Below the pieces are notes generated by a model that ran no database searches, was not told the origin of the DNA, and saw only the letters and a program-made list of their open reading frames with translations. The position numbers and the translations under genes are program-made. Below, in pieces: positions 11,743 through 22,393 of a stretch of DNA of 49,295 nt. The DNA is from Pseudomonadota bacterium (GTDB lineage: Bacteria; Bdellovibrionota_C; UBA2361; OMIW01), in contig OMIW01000040.1 of assembly GCA_900299205.1 (NCBI GenBank), positions 1-49,295 on the forward strand, given 5' to 3'. Position 1 is the first letter of the stretch; every line of letters starts with the position of its first letter.

Positions 11743-12050
11743 TCTGAGAATAGTTTCAAAAACTTCCGTTAATCGCCACTTACACGGATTAGGAATTTTT
11801 TAACTTTGCCTCGCTCACCGCATTCTGATATTTGCTCACGAGTTGAAGCCCCCCCGAATCATCAGTGGTACCTTGCGTAACGATGTTTGCGGTCGGGTTG
11901 GTGTTGGCGATTTACACCTATGACTGTTGTACGATTGACGCTCTTTGGGATACAACATCGAAGCGTGTGGCATGGGGTAAATAAGCCGTTAGGCGAGGCT
12001 TTTACTTCCGTGAGAGGACACGATCTGTGGTCAGAAATTCAGAGGATGAT

Positions 12051-13280
12051 ATGAAAAAGATAGTGGTAGAAAACCCTATTGTTGAGATGGATGGCGATGA
12101 GATGACCCGGATTATCTGGGGTTTTATCAAGGATGAGCTCATTACTCCCTTCGTTGATGTGCCTCTCAAGTCGTACGATCTCTCAATTCAAAATCGTGAT
12201 GCTACTGAGGATCGGGTAACCGTAGAGGCTGCTGAGGCGGTGAAACGGTATGGGGTTGGGGTTAAATGCGCCACGATTACCCCCGATGAGGCACGGGTAA
12301 CGGAGTTCGGCCTCAAAAAGATGTGGAAATCACCGAACGGGACGATCCGCAACATTATCGGTGGGACCGTCTTCCGCGAACCTGTCATCTGCAAGAACGT
12401 TCCCCGTCTTGTTCCTGGCTGGGTCGAGCCGATTATCGTCGCACGTCATGCATTTGGCGATCAGTACAAGGCGACTGATTTTGTCGTTCCGGGCAAAGGA
12501 ACCCTCACTCTTCGCTTTACTCCCTCAGAGGGCGGAGAACCTATTGAGCGAGAAGTGTTCACGTTCCCGGGAAGTGGTGTCGCCCTTGGGATGTACAATC
12601 TGGATGATTCTATTGAAGGGTTTGCTCACAGCTGTTTCCGGTATGCCCTCCAACGGCGGGTGCCGGTGTACCTTTCAACCAAGAACACTATCCTCAAGGC
12701 ATACGATGGAAGATTTAAAGATATCTTCCAGGCGATATTCGATGAGCAGTACAGCGCCTCGTTCAAGGAGGCAGGCATCTGGTATGAGCACCGTCTTATT
12801 GATGACATGGTAGCTTACTCAATCAAATCGTCGGGTGGCTTCCTTTGGGCGTGCAAAAACTACGATGGCGACGTGCAGTCGGATGTCGTTGCGCAGGGCT
12901 TTGGTTCGCTTGGGCTGATGACCTCAGTATTAATGACCGAGGATGGGAAAACCGTTGAGGCAGAAGCGGCTCACGGGACAGTCACTCGCCACTACCGACT
13001 CCATCAGCAAGGAAAACCGACCTCAACGAACCCAATCGCATCGATATTCGCCTGGACGAGGGGGTTGTACTACCGAGGCACCTTCGATGGAAACAAACCG
13101 CTGATAGAATTTGCTGAAAAGGTTGAGTCTCTCTGCACAGGTTTGGTTGAGCGGGGGGTCATGACCAAGGATCTCGCCGTTTGTATCCATGGAGCAGAGC
13201 TGCCGACGGGATCGTTTGTGACGACCGAGGAGTTTCTGGCTGCGGTCAAGCAGGAGTTAGTTGCAGCGCTTGGCTCGTAA
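12051..13280 (+). CDS. icd: NADP-dependent isocitrate dehydrogenase (homodimeric, eukaryotic-like type)
   Basis: [31 protein letters not shown]...[31 protein letters not shown]...[14 protein letters not shown]. Confidence 0.95.
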   Translation: MKKIVVENPIVEMDGDEMTRIIWGFIKDELITPFVDVPLKSYDLSIQNRDATEDRVTVEAAEAVKRYGVGVKCATITPDEARVTEFGLKKMWKSPNGTIRNIIGGTVFREPVICKNVPRLVPGWVEPIIVARHAFGDQYKATDFVVPGKGTLTLRFTPSEGGEPIEREVFTFPGSGVALGMYNLDDSIEGFAHSCFRYALQRRVPVYLSTKNTILKAYDGRFKDIFQAIFDEQYSASFKEAGIWYEHRLIDDMVAYSIKSSGGFLWACKNYDGDVQSDVVAQGFGSLGLMTSVLMTEDGKTVEAEAAHGTVTRHYRLHQQGKPTSTNPIASIFAWTRGLYYRGTFDGNKPLIEFAEKVESLCTGLVERGVMTKDLAVCIHGAELPTGSFVTTEEFLAAVKQELVAALGS

Positions 13281-13330
13281 GGTTGGTGTTTGACTGACTT
13301 GTGTATGGGGCTTGATATGCGAGGGGGGAA

Positions 13331-13696
13331 ATGTCAGTGAAAGATTCGCGAGACCTGATGATCTCGGAAGTACTCGAGCGGCTCGACGGCGATATGGGTT
13401 TTTTTCTCGAGCTAGCGACTGAATTTTTGGCGGGATTCGAGACAAGTTGGCGACAGCTCAAGGATGCGGTCGAAGGAGGAGACCACGAGACTGTTCACTT
13501 TGAAGCCCACTCTCTCAAGTCAGCCCTTGCGAACCTCGGAGCGGTATCTGCGGCAGAAATCTGCGGCGAGCTGGAGAAGTTAGGGCGCTTCCGGGGTGAT
13601 TTGGGAGGTGGGGGAAGGTTGATATCGGGGTTGTGGGAGGCTGTCGGGAGGTTTCAAGGGTTGGTGGCAGCGGAGGAGAAAAAGTCAGTGGTTTAG
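13331..13696 (+). CDS. HPt (histidine phosphotransfer) domain protein
   Basis: 121 aa with EAHSLKSALANLGA around the phospho-His. Confidence 0.8.
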   Translation: MSVKDSRDLMISEVLERLDGDMGFFLELATEFLAGFETSWRQLKDAVEGGDHETVHFEAHSLKSALANLGAVSAAEICGELEKLGRFRGDLGGGGRLISGLWEAVGRFQGLVAAEEKKSVV

Positions 13697-13833
13697 GCTA
13701 CCCGGATTTGAGAACTCTGAATAACCCTAGAGAGGGTTCGATTTACGCTCAGTCAGCTCATTGGTTTCGCGCATTTCCTGGCGGGGTCGGTCGACTGGGT
13801 GAAGAGAAAGTAGTTCCTGTAAGGGTTCACCAA

Positions 13834-15531
13834 ATGAACGGAAGTCTGCCAGCAGCAAGTCATCAAACATCCGGACCTGCCCCAGCTCAAACCCCGGTAA
13901 GCCCGGACTCCCTGACGCCGAGGCCGACCCCGGCAGACCAGCGCGCCTCGAGCCCCTCCTTGGGAGCCGTAACTCAAAAGATAGACGAATTAGTCGAGAA
14001 AAATCTGTTGAGTAAGACCCTCGGGGACAAGCTGAGAGAGAAGCTAACGGAGCATGGTGTAGGACTCATGCAGAAGGTAGGCGCGTCAGAGGTGTTGGCC
14101 GCACTTAAATCGATCGAGGATCTCAAGGCGAAGGGCTACAGCGATCAAGCGGTTAAAGCGGCAGCGGCTATCGGTTTTGGAAGGGGGGGCACGAAGGGAA
14201 TGCTCGATTATCTCCCGGCGGTGGGAGAGTCGGTCAGCCCGGACGACTTTTTAAATTATGCGCAGACCAACAATGCGTACAGTATTGTTTGGCTTCAGGA
14301 TAACTACAATCTCTTCGAGGAAGAGGAAGCAACGTTCCTTGATATTTCGACCTTGACCGCTCGCGCCCGTTCTTCGCTTTCGACCTACTATGGGAGCATC
14401 CTGGATCCTTCGGTAGATCCTCTTCGACAGCTCACGAGTTCTCAGGTTACTGGCTTTGAGAGCATCCTCACCTTCATATCGAAGGGAGAGGGTGGGTATA
14501 ATTCAATGAACCAGGGTACTTCGGGGGGGGAGATAATCGGAAGTACTCCTAACGCGGCCTCAATTCTGGGTAAAAACCTTACTGATATGACAATAGGCGA
14601 GGTGATGGGCCAACAGTCGAGTGGACGACTCTTTGCCGCTGGGAGGTATCAGATTATCCCATCGACCATGGTGGAGGCCGTGAGGTATGCGGGGCTATCG
14701 TCAAATGACAAATTTTCGCCGGAGAATCAAGACAAACTTGCAATTGCACTGATACTTCACAAGAGACCAAAGCTTGGTGAGTATTTGTTGGGTAAGCATA
14801 ATAATCTTCATCTTGCGATGCGAGAGGCGGCACTGGAATGGGCATCTTTGCCTGACCCAGACACGGGCAATACCATGTACGGGAGTGGAAACAGGGCCCT
14901 TCATTCGGTATCGGCAGTGTCGGAGGCTTTACGGGCTGCAAGAATAAATATCGTCAATGCCTCTGCCTCAGGACCCTCAAATGGGAGCTCTCCCTCGACT
15001 CCTGCCCGAACGTCTCAATCAGCGACAGAGATTGCTCGAGGAATGCCTCGGAGGGAGTATGTATTGGGTCAGCACGATTGCTCTACCTTTACGAGGGACG
15101 TTCTAACGCGATATTTAGGTCGCCAGTTAACAGAAGAAGAGTCTCAGAGGGTGATGATTGGATATAACCTTGGAAGCGGTTCACCAATTGAAGCGTACAA
15201 CAGGGCTGTCTCGAGCGGTGACCCTCGAGTCAGGGGGGCAGCAGGTTGGGTGGATGAATCTGGTTTGGGGACCAGAAAACCCCTCAATAACATCACTGAG
15301 GCCGATATTCAGAGTGGAGTAGTAGCCCAGGTTCATTGGGCCAAAGGGGGGGGGCATTCAGGTTTTATTACTCGTATCAAAAGGGATTCGCAGGGGAACA
15401 TATCGGGTTTCTACATGCTCACTGCGCACTCAGTCGCGGATAGTTCGGGCAAAACTGGCAACTATGAGGCATTTATCTCGATGTCCGAAGTCAAGGGAGT
15501 CGTCGCAGCTTCTCTGAGGAAAACGGCTTGA
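13834..15531 (+). CDS. Putative bifunctional peptidoglycan hydrolase: lysozyme-like region plus C-terminal NlpC/P60-like cysteine peptidase
   Basis: ILTFISKGEGGYNSMNQGTSGG...GRLFAAGRYQIIPSTMVEAV (lysozyme/muramidase-like) and GQHDCSTFTRDVL...AKGGGHSGFITRI...MLTAHS (Cys-His-His pattern). Start uncertain: the ORF is open from 13633; ATG at 13834 preferred. Confidence 0.7.
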   Translation: MNGSLPAASHQTSGPAPAQTPVSPDSLTPRPTPADQRASSPSLGAVTQKIDELVEKNLLSKTLGDKLREKLTEHGVGLMQKVGASEVLAALKSIEDLKAKGYSDQAVKAAAAIGFGRGGTKGMLDYLPAVGESVSPDDFLNYAQTNNAYSIVWLQDNYNLFEEEEATFLDISTLTARARSSLSTYYGSILDPSVDPLRQLTSSQVTGFESILTFISKGEGGYNSMNQGTSGGEIIGSTPNAASILGKNLTDMTIGEVMGQQSSGRLFAAGRYQIIPSTMVEAVRYAGLSSNDKFSPENQDKLAIALILHKRPKLGEYLLGKHNNLHLAMREAALEWASLPDPDTGNTMYGSGNRALHSVSAVSEALRAARINIVNASASGPSNGSSPSTPARTSQSATEIARGMPRREYVLGQHDCSTFTRDVLTRYLGRQLTEEESQRVMIGYNLGSGSPIEAYNRAVSSGDPRVRGAAGWVDESGLGTRKPLNNITEADIQSGVVAQVHWAKGGGHSGFITRIKRDSQGNISGFYMLTAHSVADSSGKTGNYEAFISMSEVKGVVAASLRKTA

Positions 15532-15716
15532 TGAGAGCACAGTTGTCGGGGAGCGGGTTAAGGATAGAGAGAGGAGGAAAAAGGGCGGTATGCGTGAAGG
15601 ATGGCCTTTGAAGGAACCCGTGGGAACGGTGGATTACCGATGGCTTGAATTGAAACAGACCTTGGTGTCGAACCCGTTCGTGAGATCGTCAATAAGGGGG
15701 GTAAAAAAAGTCTTTC

Positions 15717-16775
15717 ATGCCAGAACGTACTCCACCACCCTCTAATACCACCCCCTCTCTGGGCGCTTTCAATTGGAATGGTGGATGGGTTGGAGTTATC
15801 AATGAGGGTTTTCAGGTCAAACTTGGCTACACCAATAACGGATATCGCGCAGTTCAGACATCATCAGCGGTATATCGAATCCCCGATGGAGCGCAGTCTC
15901 GTGCCGAAATAGTCGCCTGGCTTAAAGAAGCATATCGCTCCGGTGCTATCTCGGGAGTCTATGATTTAAACCAAACCTCCGGGAGCTCTTTCTCGCCGAC
16001 CGGGGGTGAAGTCCGAAAGCTATGGCAAATTTACAAAGGGTCGTTTGAGGTTTTACAGAGGTACAATGAGTCCCCTGGCTATGGGACGCGACAGGTTAGC
16101 GATGCATTGACGAGAGTGCGGAGAGCTTTGGAGCCGTACGCTCGTGGATTTACCGAAGAACCGGGACAGGTACAAGATGCTATCAAGGCTCTCGGAGACC
16201 TTCAGCGTCAGTTAAACCGGGCTCTGAAATTACCAGGCTCCCAAGACTCGACATGGCTTTCCTCAGTAGGAGGCCAGTTGGAAAAAAAAGAGGCGGGTCA
16301 ACCCTACGAACTCGGAGTAAATGATTGCTCGATATTTATCAGTTCTCTTCTGAAGAGTCGGTTTCTCGTGAAAGAGAGCGACCTCGATCGCATCATGATC
16401 AGGGACACCCCACCATACGATGAACTTATCCGCACAGATGATGAAAGAGCCCTCGGTCCGGTGGGCTGGCTGGTCAAGGAAGAGGGGTGGCAGCGAACGA
16501 CTCTAGAGCAGCTCACTCCGAGAGAATTGAGGGAGGGTGCTGTTGCACAGATTACCTGGGCAAAGGGAGGGGGACACTCGGTTTTAATAACAGACGTTGT
16601 GCGCGATTCCCGCGGAAACGTTACCGGTTTTCAGGCGCTCAGCGCCCATTCCTTGCCGAATCCAAAAACGGGTCAGACGGGTATTTATTCCGCTTTTATT
16701 CCCCTTTCGGAGGTGAGGGCAGGTTCAAAGGGGGTAGCGGTTGCTGTTGAAGTACGTAACGAGGGAGGCCGGTGA
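15717..16775 (+). CDS. Putative NlpC/P60-like cysteine peptidase, C-terminal paralogue of the preceding gene
   Basis: ELGVNDCSIFISSLL...REGAVAQITWAKGGGHSVLITDVVRDSRGNVTGFQALSAHSLPNPKTGQTGIYSAFIPLSEV closely parallels the C-terminus of 13834-15531. Confidence 0.7.
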   Translation: MPERTPPPSNTTPSLGAFNWNGGWVGVINEGFQVKLGYTNNGYRAVQTSSAVYRIPDGAQSRAEIVAWLKEAYRSGAISGVYDLNQTSGSSFSPTGGEVRKLWQIYKGSFEVLQRYNESPGYGTRQVSDALTRVRRALEPYARGFTEEPGQVQDAIKALGDLQRQLNRALKLPGSQDSTWLSSVGGQLEKKEAGQPYELGVNDCSIFISSLLKSRFLVKESDLDRIMIRDTPPYDELIRTDDERALGPVGWLVKEEGWQRTTLEQLTPRELREGAVAQITWAKGGGHSVLITDVVRDSRGNVTGFQALSAHSLPNPKTGQTGIYSAFIPLSEVRAGSKGVAVAVEVRNEGGR

Positions 16776-16780
16776 GCTCT

Positions 16781-19700
16781 TTACTGCCTGCCAAGCTCTC
16801 GCCCCCACGGCGTGTTCCCTCCTCGAAGCCCTGCGGGTGATCCTTGAAAAATGACCCGTCCCCCCGCCTCTGCGGCACCAGGCCCCATTTCGATAACATG
16901 ATCTGCTGCCATCAAGAGATCGAGATCGTGTTCAATACATAGGACGGAGTGGCCACGCTCGACGAGCGTGTGCAGAACAGAAACCAATTTTCTAACATCT
17001 GCACGATGCAGGCCGATGGTGGGTTCATCAAGAAGGTAGACGGTGTGGCGGGTTCGATTTTGTGCAAGCTCCTGGACGAGTTTGATTCTCTGGGCCTCGC
17101 CACCAGAGAGAGTGGATGAACGTTGTCCAATCGTCAGGTATCCGAGTCCGAGGTCGCACGCGAGCGCTGTGATTCGATGGATTTTTTTGTGGGCAGAAAA
17201 AAGCTCTCGAGCCTCGTTCAATGAGAGAGAGAGTACTTCATTCACTGAATATCCTCGATAGCGTATGTGGGTAATGTCATCGATAAACCGGGCCCCGTCA
17301 CACGCTTCACACGTCATCGATGCTTCTGAGAGAAAGCTCATCTGGAGGGATATCGTACCGAGGCCTCCGCAGGTTGCGCACCTCCCACGCCCGGCATTAA
17401 AAGAGAAGTCGCTCGCCGACCATCCGAGCGTTTTGGCCTCCACAGTCGAGGCAAAGAGTTTACGGATGTCATCCCAAATGCCGAGATATGATGCTGGCAC
17501 CGAGCGGCTATGGCTGCCGATAGGTGTCTGATCGATTGAAACAAGAGTGCCGAGGTCGAAAGTGGAGCGGACAAAACACCCGCCGTTTTTGAAGACCGTC
17601 TCTACGCCGCGACCTCGAGAGCTTCGGCCCTCTGAGATGGTCTTTGCGAGCATATCGTTCAATAGCGTACTTTTCCCCGCACCAGAGACACCAGCGATAG
17701 CCACAAAACGCTGGAGGGGGACAGTAAGGGTGAGATCTTTTACGGTCCGACACGAGCCTTCGATATGAAGAACGGCCGGAGCGGGCGCAGGTTCTGTTTG
17801 TTCGCTCTCCGATTTGGCTTTTGTTCGCTCACCCTCGTGATATCGGGGTGTTGATTCGTGCACTTCAAAGAGCCGTTCACCCCCGAAGCTCTTTGAGAAA
17901 GACGAGGCTGATCCCTGAAAGATAACGTGTCCACCTTCTGCACCACCACCGGGACCTATCTCGATTATCTGATCGCACGAAGCGATAGTTGAAGGATCGT
18001 GCTCGATCACGACCACTGTGTTTCCCGCGTCTTTGAGCTTCGCTATTTGTTTGAGAACGAGACGATTATCGCGGGGATGCAGCCCAGCGCTCGGTTCATC
18101 AAAAAGGTAGAGGACTCCGGTCAATGGGGAGCCCATGGCGGCTGCAAGCCGCAGCCGTTGAAGCTCGCCTCCTGAAAGTGTGTGACTTGCACGATCGAGA
18201 GGAAGCGTGCCAATCCCAAGAGCGATGAGGTGATTTATCCGAGAGGAGATCTCCGTAAATATTGGTTCAGCAACTGGTCGCTGATGGGATGTGAGGGGAA
18301 TAGATTCAAGAAAGGGTATCAGTTCGTGAGCAGGGAGGTGAGAGGCTTCTCCGATCGAGCAATCCGCAAGGCGCAGCGATTGACCTATCTTATTGATCCT
18401 TGTTCCATCGCACCCGTGGCACGGTTCTCCGCACGCATTTACCCCAAGACCATCACACGAGTCGCACCTTCCGCGCTTTGAGTGAAAGCTTAGATCCTCC
18501 GGGTCGAGGGTAAGGTATCCACGTTTACACACTGGGCACATCCTTGTTGAGCTTAGGACGGTCTCTCCCGACTCTGAGAGCGCGATTGCTTGTCCCCCAC
18601 CCAGGCTGAGTGCAAGCGATACTGCTGATGTTATCAAATCATCATCGGTCCGAGTGGGATCTATCTTTGCGACCACAAAGTCGATCGAGTGGGCCTTGCT
18701 CTTTTCTAATCCTTCTAAGCAGGAGGTTGCCTTGCAGAAGATACCATCGACCCGGACTTCCTGAATCTCTGAAGTAATAGCTCGCTGGAATATCGGTTTA
18801 TGATTTCCCTTTTTCTTAACCACAATCGGGGCGAGGAGCCGAAGGGATCGGCCCGGCACCAGGCGCAGCTGTCCTACCATATCGGAGAGGGTGCCTCCGG
18901 TGATAACTGCATCGGGGTGCTCCACGCAGTGTTGAGTGCCGAGCTTGACGAAGAGTAGCCTGAGAAATTGATAGACCTCCGTGATTGTCCCCACCGTTGA
19001 GAGTGTGCCAGGGGATGAGGCGTGCTGATTAACATAAATGCTCGGCGGAATGTTCTCCACACTATCGAGATCGGGGCGTCTGACGTCCTTGATAAATTGT
19101 TGTGCGTACGGAGAGAGACAATCGAGATATCGTCGCTGCCCCTCAGCGAAGAGGATATCTTTTGCAATAGTCGATTTTCCTGATCCGCTCACCCCCGTAA
19201 TGGCGATGGTTCTTTCAAGCGGTATATCGAGATCCACCCCCCGCAGGTTATGTTCTCGGGCACCTCGAATTTTGATCGAGTGGTTGATAATTTCGTCGCG
19301 GATTTCTCTCTCTTGTTCCCGCTTTTGGTGGGGTGAAATAGTATCCAAGTTCCTTGGATCGTTCTTCCTTTCCCCCAAATTATTCGCCTGATACTCCCTT
19401 AAATAGCGCGCGGTGAAGCTTGTTCCTTTGAACAACGCTAGCCCCTCAGGAGTGCCAGTAAAGAGAATCTTCCCCCCGCCCGCACCTCCCTCTGGTCCCA
19501 TATCAATAACCCAATCTGCTTCGTTAATAAAAGAGAGATTGTGCTCTATACACACAACTGTGTGCCCCCGATCTCTGAGTGCGCGACAAACCGTGACGAG
19601 ACGCATGACATCTCGAACGTGAAGCCCTGTTGTCGGTTCGTCAAAAATAACAAGAGATCCCGGGACCGTCGTAGAAGCGAGCGAGGACGAAGAAAGAGCG

Positions 19701-22345
19701 GAGGAGTCGCGGGAGCGGCTCTCCGTCTGCGAAATCAGGGGAACTAACTTTAATCGTTGCGCTTCTCCGCCAGATAATTCACTGAGCGAATGACCGAGGG
19801 TAAGATGGCCAAGTCCCAGAGATTGAAGAGTCTCGAGAGGGCCGAAAATCTTCCGATATTCCTTAAATAAAACGAGCGCATCCTCAACGGGAAGGTTAAG
19901 AAGATCGTCGACCGTTTTTCCGTTCCACTTGACCTCGAGCACACTCGGTTGAAAACGTTTGCCGAGACATGTTTCGCACACGAGATAGACATCAGATAGA
20001 AACTGCATATCCTCTTTGATGGCGCCACCTCCCTCACAGGTGAGGCAGCGACCCGCCTCAACATTGAATGAAAAAGATGATTTCGTGAGGGCGCGTGAGC
20101 GTGCGTCCTCGGTCTCAGCAAGGAGAGTTCGGATAGGGTCCCATATCTTCGTATAGGTGGCGATATTAGCCCGAGGACTCTTTGCAAGAGGGGTTTGATC
20201 AATTATGAGCAGTTGATCGATCAGATCAAATCCTTCGATATGGTGAGCGGGAGAGAAACCTAATGCTCGACGTTCGTATTCTCTTGCGAGTATCTCTTGG
20301 ACCAACGTGCTCTTTCCGCAACCCGAGACCCCGGTAATACAGACAAGCCTCCCGAGAGGAATGGAGAGGTGAAGATCGCGAATATTTCGGGCTGATGCTC
20401 CAACGATTGAAAGCGATCGGTTTTGTCCTTTCTCTTTTTTGTCGTCACGTGGTGGTGGCGTAAAGTCGATACCTCTCCAATCTGATGCGGGGCCGTGATA
20501 GACAATCTCGCCTCCCGCTGAACCACTCCCCGGCCCAAGTTCAATTATCTCCTCTGCTGCGCTGATTATTTGCGGATCATGCTCGACGACGGTGAGGGTA
20601 TTGCCGCGCTGGTGAAGGGTATGAAGTGACCCAAGGAGTCGATCGCTATCGCGTGGATGAAGCCCGACAGAGGGTTCATCGAGAACAAAATGGGTCGAGG
20701 TAAGGCCACTTCCGAGAGCTCCGGCAAGGTTGACGCGCTGCGTTTCGCCCCCGGATAGGGTACGAGCGGCGCGGTCAAGGGTAAGGTAGGAAAGACCCAG
20801 ATCCTCGAGAAAAGAGAGGCGCGATCGGAAGGCCGCGAATAGCTCGCGCACCTCGCGAGGCAGCGAGTCGAAGGAGGTGCTCCTCTCGCGAAGTTGGTCG
20901 GTCCATACAAGAATATCTCCGACGGACTTCGACCACACCTCAGCAATCGACAGATCACCAATTCGATATGATAAAGCATCCTCTTTGAGTCGAGTGCCCT
21001 TGCATGATGAGCATATTTCCTGTTTGCGATACCGATTCAGAAATACCCGAACATGCATCTTGTATATCTTTTTCTCGAGCCATTCAAACCACGGCCTGAT
21101 GCCGCAGAAGCTCTTTGAATCGGAGGTAATAATCGTCGCTTTTTGTTCATCAGTCAGGCTCTGCCATGGCTGGTTTGTTGGAATTTTTTGATCGGCGCAG
21201 AATTTTTTAAGAGCTTTTCGCTCCCACTCAGCGGCATCACCATTCCAACATGCGATGCATCCTTCATCGATGGAGAGCCTCGGATCAGGGATGCAGCGCT
21301 CGATATCAGTTACCAGTACGCTGCCAAAACCCTTGCAGGTGGGGCACGCGCCGAGTGGGTGATTAAAAGAAAAAAGCCCCGGCCGAGGACGGAGGAGAGC
21401 CTGCTGGGAACGAGGGCACTGCGCCCGCTCCCAGAAATCGCTCCGAAGGTATGGTTGACCGAGGAGCGAACGGTTGCCACCCGACTGTTCAATTTGAGCA
21501 AAGGGGCGACGGGAGACGGCGGGGCCGTCCCCTTTGTGAAGGGGAAACCGAATCAGTGCACACCTTCCGCCCGAAAGGGCAAACGAGTGCTCGATTGCTT
21601 CTCGCAATCGGGAATGTTCAAGGTCGGATGGATCGCTCGATGCAGTGATAACTCGATCAAGCACCACCAGAATCTCCTCATCAGCCTTCAGCGCATCCTT
21701 TGATTTCTCGTCATCAATCGAAATAATAGCCCCGGTTTTTGGGGAGAGGATACGAGAAAATCCGAGAAGACCAAGACGGGCAAGCTCTGCTTTCAATGCC
21801 CCCCGTTTTTTTGGCAGGGCGAGTGGAGCAGCTATAAGAATTGGATGATGTGGGAAGAGCGCAATAATCGTCCTGAACCGATCCGCAAGCTGGGTAGGCG
21901 TCCACTGTTCAAGATTTATGCCACAGGTTCTGCATACCGGTTGCGAGAGCGCATTCCAGATTCCCTTGAGGTAATCGAGAAGCCCTGTCATTGATCCCAC
22001 AGTTGAGCGCGAGTTGTTTATCCGCGTTCGTTGCTGAATCGCGATCGTTGGTCGAACCTGTTCTACAAGCTCAACCTGCGGCTTTTTGACCTTATCAAAA
22101 AATTGCCGAACGTAGGGGCTAAATGTCTCAAGATACCGACGCTGTCCCTCGGCATAGATGGTGTCAAACGCCAACGACGATTTCCCTGAACCAGAGAGTC
22201 CTGTGATGACGGTGAAGGAATCGTGGGGTATACAGAGGGATATCTCCTTGAGATTGTGCTCTGCTGCGTGCTGAATGGTTAAAGCTCGAGGCTTTTTTGA
22301 GGGGGTTTCCACCCGAAAATCAGCTTTTTTTAAAACTTTAGTCAT
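16781..22345 (-). CDS. uvrA: Tandem-fused (dual) excinuclease ABC subunit UvrA
   Basis: 1854 aa; two UvrA-like halves, each with two ABC ATPase modules ([72 protein letters not shown]), CxxC zinc motifs and repeated LSGGE signatures. Confidence 0.95.
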   Translation of the reverse strand: MTKVLKKADFRVETPSKKPRALTIQHAAEHNLKEISLCIPHDSFTVITGLSGSGKSSLAFDTIYAEGQRRYLETFSPYVRQFFDKVKKPQVELVEQVRPTIAIQQRTRINNSRSTVGSMTGLLDYLKGIWNALSQPVCRTCGINLEQWTPTQLADRFRTIIALFPHHPILIAAPLALPKKRGALKAELARLGLLGFSRILSPKTGAIISIDDEKSKDALKADEEILVVLDRVITASSDPSDLEHSRLREAIEHSFALSGGRCALIRFPLHKGDGPAVSRRPFAQIEQSGGNRSLLGQPYLRSDFWERAQCPRSQQALLRPRPGLFSFNHPLGACPTCKGFGSVLVTDIERCIPDPRLSIDEGCIACWNGDAAEWERKALKKFCADQKIPTNQPWQSLTDEQKATIITSDSKSFCGIRPWFEWLEKKIYKMHVRVFLNRYRKQEICSSCKGTRLKEDALSYRIGDLSIAEVWSKSVGDILVWTDQLRERSTSFDSLPREVRELFAAFRSRLSFLEDLGLSYLTLDRAARTLSGGETQRVNLAGALGSGLTSTHFVLDEPSVGLHPRDSDRLLGSLHTLHQRGNTLTVVEHDPQIISAAEEIIELGPGSGSAGGEIVYHGPASDWRGIDFTPPPRDDKKEKGQNRSLSIVGASARNIRDLHLSIPLGRLVCITGVSGCGKSTLVQEILAREYERRALGFSPAHHIEGFDLIDQLLIIDQTPLAKSPRANIATYTKIWDPIRTLLAETEDARSRALTKSSFSFNVEAGRCLTCEGGGAIKEDMQFLSDVYLVCETCLGKRFQPSVLEVKWNGKTVDDLLNLPVEDALVLFKEYRKIFGPLETLQSLGLGHLTLGHSLSELSGGEAQRLKLVPLISQTESRSRDSSALSSSSLASTTVPGSLVIFDEPTTGLHVRDVMRLVTVCRALRDRGHTVVCIEHNLSFINEADWVIDMGPEGGAGGGKILFTGTPEGLALFKGTSFTARYLREYQANNLGERKNDPRNLDTISPHQKREQEREIRDEIINHSIKIRGAREHNLRGVDLDIPLERTIAITGVSGSGKSTIAKDILFAEGQRRYLDCLSPYAQQFIKDVRRPDLDSVENIPPSIYVNQHASSPGTLSTVGTITEVYQFLRLLFVKLGTQHCVEHPDAVITGGTLSDMVGQLRLVPGRSLRLLAPIVVKKKGNHKPIFQRAITSEIQEVRVDGIFCKATSCLEGLEKSKAHSIDFVVAKIDPTRTDDDLITSAVSLALSLGGGQAIALSESGETVLSSTRMCPVCKRGYLTLDPEDLSFHSKRGRCDSCDGLGVNACGEPCHGCDGTRINKIGQSLRLADCSIGEASHLPAHELIPFLESIPLTSHQRPVAEPIFTEISSRINHLIALGIGTLPLDRASHTLSGGELQRLRLAAAMGSPLTGVLYLFDEPSAGLHPRDNRLVLKQIAKLKDAGNTVVVIEHDPSTIASCDQIIEIGPGGGAEGGHVIFQGSASSFSKSFGGERLFEVHESTPRYHEGERTKAKSESEQTEPAPAPAVLHIEGSCRTVKDLTLTVPLQRFVAIAGVSGAGKSTLLNDMLAKTISEGRSSRGRGVETVFKNGGCFVRSTFDLGTLVSIDQTPIGSHSRSVPASYLGIWDDIRKLFASTVEAKTLGWSASDFSFNAGRGRCATCGGLGTISLQMSFLSEASMTCEACDGARFIDDITHIRYRGYSVNEVLSLSLNEARELFSAHKKIHRITALACDLGLGYLTIGQRSSTLSGGEAQRIKLVQELAQNRTRHTVYLLDEPTIGLHRADVRKLVSVLHTLVERGHSVLCIEHDLDLLMAADHVIEMGPGAAEAGGRVIFQGSPAGLRGGNTPWGRELGRQ

Positions 22346-22393
22346 GAAAGGTACCGCTCTGAGTAAAGTCTTCTTCCTGCGCGGTGCTCCCCG

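Noticed and set aside
13331-13696. HPt protein as phosphodonor partner of the Glu-type CheY-like protein
   Set aside because: The genes are about 30 kb apart and the receiver lacks the acceptor Asp, so no specific pairing can be supported.
16776-16780. 5-bp gap between the convergent peptidase gene and uvrA as a possible overlap regulation site
   Set aside because: Close convergent spacing alone is common in compact genomes; no terminator or hairpin seen to support a claim.
21143-21703. 186-aa plus-strand ORF antisense to uvrA
   Set aside because: Lies entirely within the conserved uvrA coding sequence, no recognisable domain.
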